NCBI RefSeq assembly: GCF_000024725.1
Contig: NC_013960.1
Span: forward strand, 1,820,261-1,884,260
Direction: 5' to 3'
Length of the DNA: 64,000 nt
DNA from: Nitrosococcus halophilus Nc 4
GTDB taxonomy: Bacteria > Pseudomonadota > Gammaproteobacteria > Nitrosococcales > Nitrosococcaceae
The notes below the pieces were generated by a model, which did not search any database, had not been told where the DNA came from, and saw nothing but the letters and a program-made list of their open reading frames with translations. Both the position numbers and the translations under genes were made by a program. This document shows, piece after piece, positions 59,771-64,000 of the stretch; position 1 is the stretch's first letter, and each line of letters opens with the position of its first letter.

Positions 59771-59861
59771 TGGGGTTGGCATAATCTATAGAAGGTAAGT
59801 GGTGTCTGTCACCGTGACCCTTTGCTCGAGGCTATTTCCGCATATTGGGGAGAGGCCGTAT

Positions 59862-61547
59862 ATGGTGCCGTTTGAAAATGTCTTTTATGAGATTGGTGCT
59901 CTGCTGGGGGTGGCTGCCGCGGGCGGCGTTTTGGCAATCCTGTTGCGCCAGCCGCTGATCGTCGCTTTCATTGCCGTTGGCATCATCGTAGGACCCACGG
60001 GTTTTGGGTGGGTGGTTGCCAGCGATCAAGTGGATTTGCTTGCCAAGTTGGGGATTGCCCTGTTGCTGTTCGTAGTCGGTCTAAAGCTCGATCCGCACAT
60101 CATCCGGACAATGGGGCCGGTGGCGCTGGCGACGGGACTTGGCCAGGTTGTATTCACTTCGGTAGTTGGCTATCTCATCGCCCTCGCTTTAGGGATGGCG
60201 CCGGTGTCCGCGCTCTATGTGGCCGTGGCGCTTACTTTCTCCAGTACCATTATCATTGTCAAATTGTTATCGGATAAGCGCGAGGTGGACTCTTTGCATG
60301 GTCGGATCGCCATCGGCTTTCTCATCGTGCAGGATATCATGGTGGTGCTGGTGATGATCGGCTTGACGGCTTTTGGCCAGGCTGGTGATGCGCTCAGCCT
60401 GGGCCGGGAGGCGTTGCTAGTGCTCGCCAAGGGAGCGGCGATGCTGGCAGTCGTCGGCTTGCTGATGCGCTATGTTTTGCCACCGTCATTGCACCGGTTG
60501 GCGCGTTCACCCGAGCTACTCGTGCTTTTCTCCATCGCCTGGGCAATACTCGGGGCGTCAGCGGGGGATACCCTAGGCTTCAGCAAAGAGGTTGGGGCCT
60601 TTCTGGCCGGGGTATCAATTGCCGCCACTCCGTACCGCGAACTGGTTGCCGCGCGTCTTGTCAGCTTGCGGGATTTCCTGCTGTTGTTTTTTTTCATCGA
60701 CCTCGGTGCGAGCCTGAATATAAGCACTTTGGGCGCACACTTGGAGGCATCTGCGGTGCTCTCGCTCTTTGTGCTAATCGGCAATCCCTTCATCGTCATG
60801 GCCATCATGGGGGCGATGGGCTATCGCAAACGCACCGGTTTTCTCGCGGGTCTAACTGTGGCCCAGATCAGTGAATTCTCGCTGATTCTGGGAGCTTTGG
60901 GGCTAAACCTGGGCCACATTGACCAGGAGACGATGGGGCTTATCACCCTGGTGGGCTTGATCACCATCAGTCTCTCGACTTATATGATTCTTTACTCTCA
61001 CCCCCTGTACGAACGATTGGCTCCTTGGCTAGGAATGTTCGAGCGTAAAGTGGCGCACCGCGAAGAGGGCGTTGCGGCAGCAATCAATGGCGATACGTAC
61101 GCGTTCCTCTTTGGCTTGGGACGTTTTGGCGCGGGGATCGCCCAGATCCTGCAGAAGCGCGGCTGCCGAGTGCTTGCAGTGGATTTCGACCCCGATCTGG
61201 TGCGCCGGCATGCTGGCGAAGGGTATATGACTCGGTACGGGGATGCCGAAGACCCTGAATTCGTCGCCTCCCTGCCCCTTGAGCGGGTGCCCTGGGTTGT
61301 CAGCACCGTGCGGGAACGGAGTGTGAACCGGACTCTGTTGCACACGCTACGCCAGCAAGGTTTCCGGGGTCGAGTGGCAGTGGCTGCCAATGGCCAGCAC
61401 GAAGCTGAGCTGTTTCGGCGCGAGGGCGCGGATCTTGTCCTGGTGCCTTATTTCGACGCGGCCAGAGAGGCGGTTGACCACCTGCTGGAGCTTGGTGCCG
61501 TGGGGAGCCATCCAGGCGACAGCCCTAAGGAATCGACGGGTGCTTGA
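59862..61547 (+). CDS. CPA2-family cation/proton antiporter with RCK/TrkA-N domain (YbaL/KefB-like)
   Basis: This 561-residue protein has about 12 membrane helices (residues 1-390, with VGLKLDPHIIRTMG and FSSTIIIVKLLSDK, typical of Kef-type exchangers) followed by a TrkA-N domain (about 410-550, LFGLGRFGAGIAQILQKRG as the nucleotide-binding loop and VLAVDFDPDLVRRH). It probably exchanges K+ or Na+ for protons under nucleotide control. I chose ATG 59862 because GGGGAGAGG lies before it; a GTG at 59799 would add 21 residues that do not look membrane-related. A Usp gene follows after 53 bp. Confidence 0.88.
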   Translation: MVPFENVFYEIGALLGVAAAGGVLAILLRQPLIVAFIAVGIIVGPTGFGWVVASDQVDLLAKLGIALLLFVVGLKLDPHIIRTMGPVALATGLGQVVFTSVVGYLIALALGMAPVSALYVAVALTFSSTIIIVKLLSDKREVDSLHGRIAIGFLIVQDIMVVLVMIGLTAFGQAGDALSLGREALLVLAKGAAMLAVVGLLMRYVLPPSLHRLARSPELLVLFSIAWAILGASAGDTLGFSKEVGAFLAGVSIAATPYRELVAARLVSLRDFLLLFFFIDLGASLNISTLGAHLEASAVLSLFVLIGNPFIVMAIMGAMGYRKRTGFLAGLTVAQISEFSLILGALGLNLGHIDQETMGLITLVGLITISLSTYMILYSHPLYERLAPWLGMFERKVAHREEGVAAAINGDTYAFLFGLGRFGAGIAQILQKRGCRVLAVDFDPDLVRRHAGEGYMTRYGDAEDPEFVASLPLERVPWVVSTVRERSVNRTLLHTLRQQGFRGRVAVAANGQHEAELFRREGADLVLVPYFDAAREAVDHLLELGAVGSHPGDSPKESTGA

Positions 61548-61600
61548 TCTATCCTGTAGAGCTTTGACTCCTATTTTAATTAATGCAATGGAGGGGAGTT

Positions 61601-62467
61601 ATGAAGGTCTTGATGGCAAGCGATTTTTCCACAGGTTCCGATCTTGCTCTCGACCGGGCTACGTTTCTTGTGCGTCAATACCAGGCGCAACTTGTGTTGT
61701 TGCATGTATTGGAAGCAAGTGATAGTAGCCTAGTTGGCGCTCTACCAGCACTCGATCGACTCCGTCAAGAAATGGAAACGGCTCTACGCAATAAGGCAGC
61801 CTCTAAAGGAATCCAGTGCGAGATTAGGGTGCGGATTGGCAAGGATTTCGTGGATATTATTCTTGAGGCCCGAGAAAGACAAGTTGATCTTATCATTGTT
61901 GGTGCCCATGGACGTCACTATATCAAGGACGCTCTCTTTGGAACCACGGCTGAACGGGTGATAAGTAAGGGCGATCGGCCAATACTAGTAGTAAAGCGGC
62001 CAGCTCAGGGACCCTACATGCGAGTGTTAGTTGGAATTGATTTTTCACCCGAGTCCCGAAACGCTTTAGAGTATGCTATGAAAATTTTCCCTCAGGCCGA
62101 ACTTTATATTTTGAATGTCTGTGGCTTGGTATATGAGGGAAAACTGAGACAGGTCGGCTTGAGGGACGAAGAAATCCTTTCGCTTGACAATGTTGAATAC
62201 ATGCGCCATCTAAAAGAATTAGACCGCTTTCTTTCTGGGACTGCGGCCTATTCGATAGCAAAACGACTGGTAGCCAAAGGTTACCCGGCAACCATTATAC
62301 TAGCCCAAGCTGCACACCTTAAGGCAGATCTTATCGTGGTCGGCACCCGGGGTGCTTCGGGATTGAAATATATTTTGATAGGCAGTGTGGCCAGGCATAT
62401 ACTGCGTGACGCAGACTGCGATGTGCTCGCTGTGCGTTGCGAGAGGCCCAGTTTCGAGCTTCCCTAG
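61601..62467 (+). CDS. Tandem-domain universal stress protein
   Basis: This 288-residue protein has two UspA domains (about 1-140 and 145-285), both with ATP-binding loops: GAHGRHYIKDALFGTTAERV and GTRGASGLKYILIGSVARHI. I start at ATG 61601, just after GGAGGGG; an ATG six codons earlier would place that site within the gene. It is probably co-transcribed with the antiporter gene and converges on the next Usp gene. Confidence 0.9.
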   Translation: MKVLMASDFSTGSDLALDRATFLVRQYQAQLVLLHVLEASDSSLVGALPALDRLRQEMETALRNKAASKGIQCEIRVRIGKDFVDIILEARERQVDLIIVGAHGRHYIKDALFGTTAERVISKGDRPILVVKRPAQGPYMRVLVGIDFSPESRNALEYAMKIFPQAELYILNVCGLVYEGKLRQVGLRDEEILSLDNVEYMRHLKELDRFLSGTAAYSIAKRLVAKGYPATIILAQAAHLKADLIVVGTRGASGLKYILIGSVARHILRDADCDVLAVRCERPSFELP

Positions 62468-62507
62468 AAGTTTTTCCTTCTCGATTGCCAAGCTAAGGTA
62501 TTGCTAT

Positions 62508-62954
62508 CTAGTGAATGATGGTCACGGGTCCAGTGGCATGACGCACGACTTTCTCGCTTACGCTGCCAAGCAACAGAGCCTCAAAGCGTGAGAGGCCGCG
62601 CCGGCCCATGACCGTTATTGAGCTGGGATATTTTTCCAGGTATTGGATAATTTCTGTGGCCGGGTCACCTGAGAGGCTCTCTTCTTTAATTTCTCCCTCT
62701 TTGCCGCCAAGAGCTTGGTAGGTTTTGTCAAAAATTTTGCGCGCCGCTTCTTTCTTGAGCTGTTCGATATCTTCCTCTTCTGGGTGGGTAATGCGAAGAA
62801 AATCAAAATTGCCGCCCGAGCGTGTCGTAAACACATAGACTAGGGTCATTTTGCTTCCCATCGCTTTAGCCAGGTCGGATGCAAAGCGTGCCGCCCGTAG
62901 GGAGTTTTCTGAGCCGTCTACCGGTACAATAATGTCATTGAATTCAGCACTCAT
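62508..62954 (-). CDS. Single-domain universal stress protein UspA
   Basis: This 148-residue protein of usual UspA length has an N-terminal IIVPVDGSENSLRAARFA strand-helix and the ATP-binding loop GRRGLSRFEALLLGSVSEKV. AAGGAG lies in front of the ATG. It is the third Usp gene within 13 kb, and lies between a convergent Usp gene and the NnrS gene, which precedes it on the same strand by about 128 bp. Confidence 0.92.
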   Translation of the reverse strand: MSAEFNDIIVPVDGSENSLRAARFASDLAKAMGSKMTLVYVFTTRSGGNFDFLRITHPEEEDIEQLKKEAARKIFDKTYQALGGKEGEIKEESLSGDPATEIIQYLEKYPSSITVMGRRGLSRFEALLLGSVSEKVVRHATGPVTIIH

Positions 62955-63082
62955 AATGATGGCTCCTTAATATTAATTAGCTGCTCGAGTGGCGGTTCTA
63001 AATCAAAATCTCCTGGAAAAGCCAAGAACCCATCCATTACTATATCTATAGTCGTTTTTTGTCCTCAGTGCCAATAGGATTT

Positions 63083-64000
63083 TTATCCGGGACGTCCATC
63101 TACCCTCGGTCGCCATAAAATAGTGGTGTAGCGGAATACAAAAAGCCCAAAAGCGGCAATCCAGAGGCCGCCGGAAAGTAGTAAAACCACCATCATATGG
63201 GCAGGGAGTAGCAGCGGGCCCCCGATCCGGACAATAGCCCCCAGTGTGAGCAATACATAAGCCCAAATCATCCCTTGGGGCAATTCCAGCCGCCGTCCTG
63301 TATGACCGAGGGCTACACGGGACATCATCCCTAGAATAAGAGTGCCCATGGCGCCGACCGTCAACAGATGGATCGCAATGCTACGGTAATCCCCCGGCAG
63401 GTAGGCATCTAATCCCTTGGTCATCAACCCGGCGCAAATCCATAAATATCCCAGGTGCAGTACCCAGAGGAGAGGACGTGATAAGGTTTTGTACCCGCCC
63501 CAGCCGAGCAGGCGCGCTAGGTTGAGTCCCCCTGCAGTGAGTGCGATGACACCCATCAACGGGCTCACGCCGGTGATCGCTTCTATAATTAAAATTGCAG
63601 CGACAGAGCCGATGGCTAGGCGATCGAGCCAGGGAAATTGACGGATAGGGGTTTGAGGGAGGGCATTGCGAGTGAAAAAAGGAATCACCCGGCCGCCAAT
63701 GATTACCATCAATAGGGTAATGACATTGACCGTGGCTTGCAGGGCTGGTGCAATGACTGTAGGAAAATAACCTGCTCCACCCAGGTGGACGAGTAAATTG
63801 CAGCTCGCCAAAATTCCCAATATTCCAATCAGGGGAAGACTGCGAGTATTCCCTGTAGCAATGATAGGTCGGGCGATAAAAAACATTAGGCAGGGAATAA
63901 AGGCCATATCGACTGTGATGACGATGAGGGGAGGCAGCGTATTTCCCAAAAGCATGACGGTTCGTCCTGCTAGCCATAATAGGACAAGCAGAAGCAAGGA
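63083..64000 (-). CDS. nnrS: NnrS family protein, 5' end outside window
   Basis: At least 305 residues, all membrane: about nine helices are visible. Typical NnrS blocks are GGRVIPFFTRNAL, HLGYLWICAGLMTKGL, AIHLLTVGAMGTLILGMMSRVALGHTGR and the C-terminal AFGLFVFRYTTILWRPRVDG. The frame is open to the window edge, and NnrS proteins are near 400 residues, so roughly 90 N-terminal residues lie outside. NnrS binds haem and copper in the inner membrane and helps relieve nitrosative stress, by family knowledge. The following Usp gene may be stress-regulated with it. Confidence 0.9.
   Translation of the reverse strand, partial: SLLLLVLLWLAGRTVMLLGNTLPPLIVITVDMAFIPCLMFFIARPIIATGNTRSLPLIGILGILASCNLLVHLGGAGYFPTVIAPALQATVNVITLLMVIIGGRVIPFFTRNALPQTPIRQFPWLDRLAIGSVAAILIIEAITGVSPLMGVIALTAGGLNLARLLGWGGYKTLSRPLLWVLHLGYLWICAGLMTKGLDAYLPGDYRSIAIHLLTVGAMGTLILGMMSRVALGHTGRRLELPQGMIWAYVLLTLGAIVRIGGPLLLPAHMMVVLLLSGGLWIAAFGLFVFRYTTILWRPRVDGRPG

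Noticed and set aside
1-64000. tRNA, rRNA and CRISPR arrays
   Set aside because: I found none by eye. A covariance-model scan (tRNAscan-SE, Infernal) would settle it.

Overview
The window looks like a chromosomal stretch of a gammaproteobacterium, most likely marine or halophilic. The ornithine hydroxylase resembles PvdA, the FhuF/EntD/ExbBD-TonB set is typical of gammaproteobacteria, and a multisubunit Mrp-type antiporter, cytochrome c genes and an NnrS gene are present. A Nitrosococcus-like or Chromatiales-like host is my best guess from general gene content; it is not proven by anything in the sequence.

Region 1 (1-24.4 kb, + strand apart from the phosphopantetheinyl transferase) is an iron-acquisition island. 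It holds two NRPS genes (the first enters from the left), a GNAT acyltransferase, an ornithine N5-hydroxylase, a FhuF ferric reductase, a divergent EntD-type phosphopantetheinyl transferase, a TonB-dependent receptor with an STN signalling domain, a PepSY membrane protein, exbB-exbD-tonB and an ABC exporter. Fur-box-like sites lie before the receptor and before exbB. The module order (X with epimerase, A1, Ser, A1 again, epimerase, thioesterase) together with the hydroxylase and acyltransferase suggests an amphibactin-like hydroxamate peptide siderophore. The two A1 adenylation domains are almost identical over 1,680 bp.

Region 2 (24.4-36.3 kb, - strand) continues the iron/metal-uptake theme. 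A siderophore receptor gene is split by a 1,643-bp IscB/omega-RNA element. Next come an exported four-repeat CbiX-like protein, a small His-rich protein, a haem-type TonB receptor with a strong Fur box, and a further TonB receptor flanked by inverted copies of a MITE-like repeat.

Region 3 (36.3-49.4 kb, - strand) holds a P1B-type ATPase without a CPx motif, a SoxA-like cytochrome c, a Tat-exported metallophosphoesterase, a di-haem cytochrome c peroxidase, a DUF29 protein, and a nine-gene Mrp-type cation/proton antiporter operon.

Region 4 (49.4-64 kb) holds a tandem UspA protein, a second, almost identical IscB element abutting a DUF3422 gene, a P2-type ATPase fused to a C-terminal LysM domain, membrane proteins (AI-2E family, CPA2 antiporter), two more Usp proteins and the C-terminal part of an NnrS gene leaving the window. 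Its theme is ion and stress homeostasis.

The most striking features are the paired IscB (Cas9-ancestor) elements, both with intact catalytic residues and legible omega-RNA scaffolds and guides. At the first one, conceptual excision restores the interrupted receptor exactly in frame. Also unusual are the haem receptor / His-rich protein / exported chelatase-repeat operon and the ATPase-LysM fusion.
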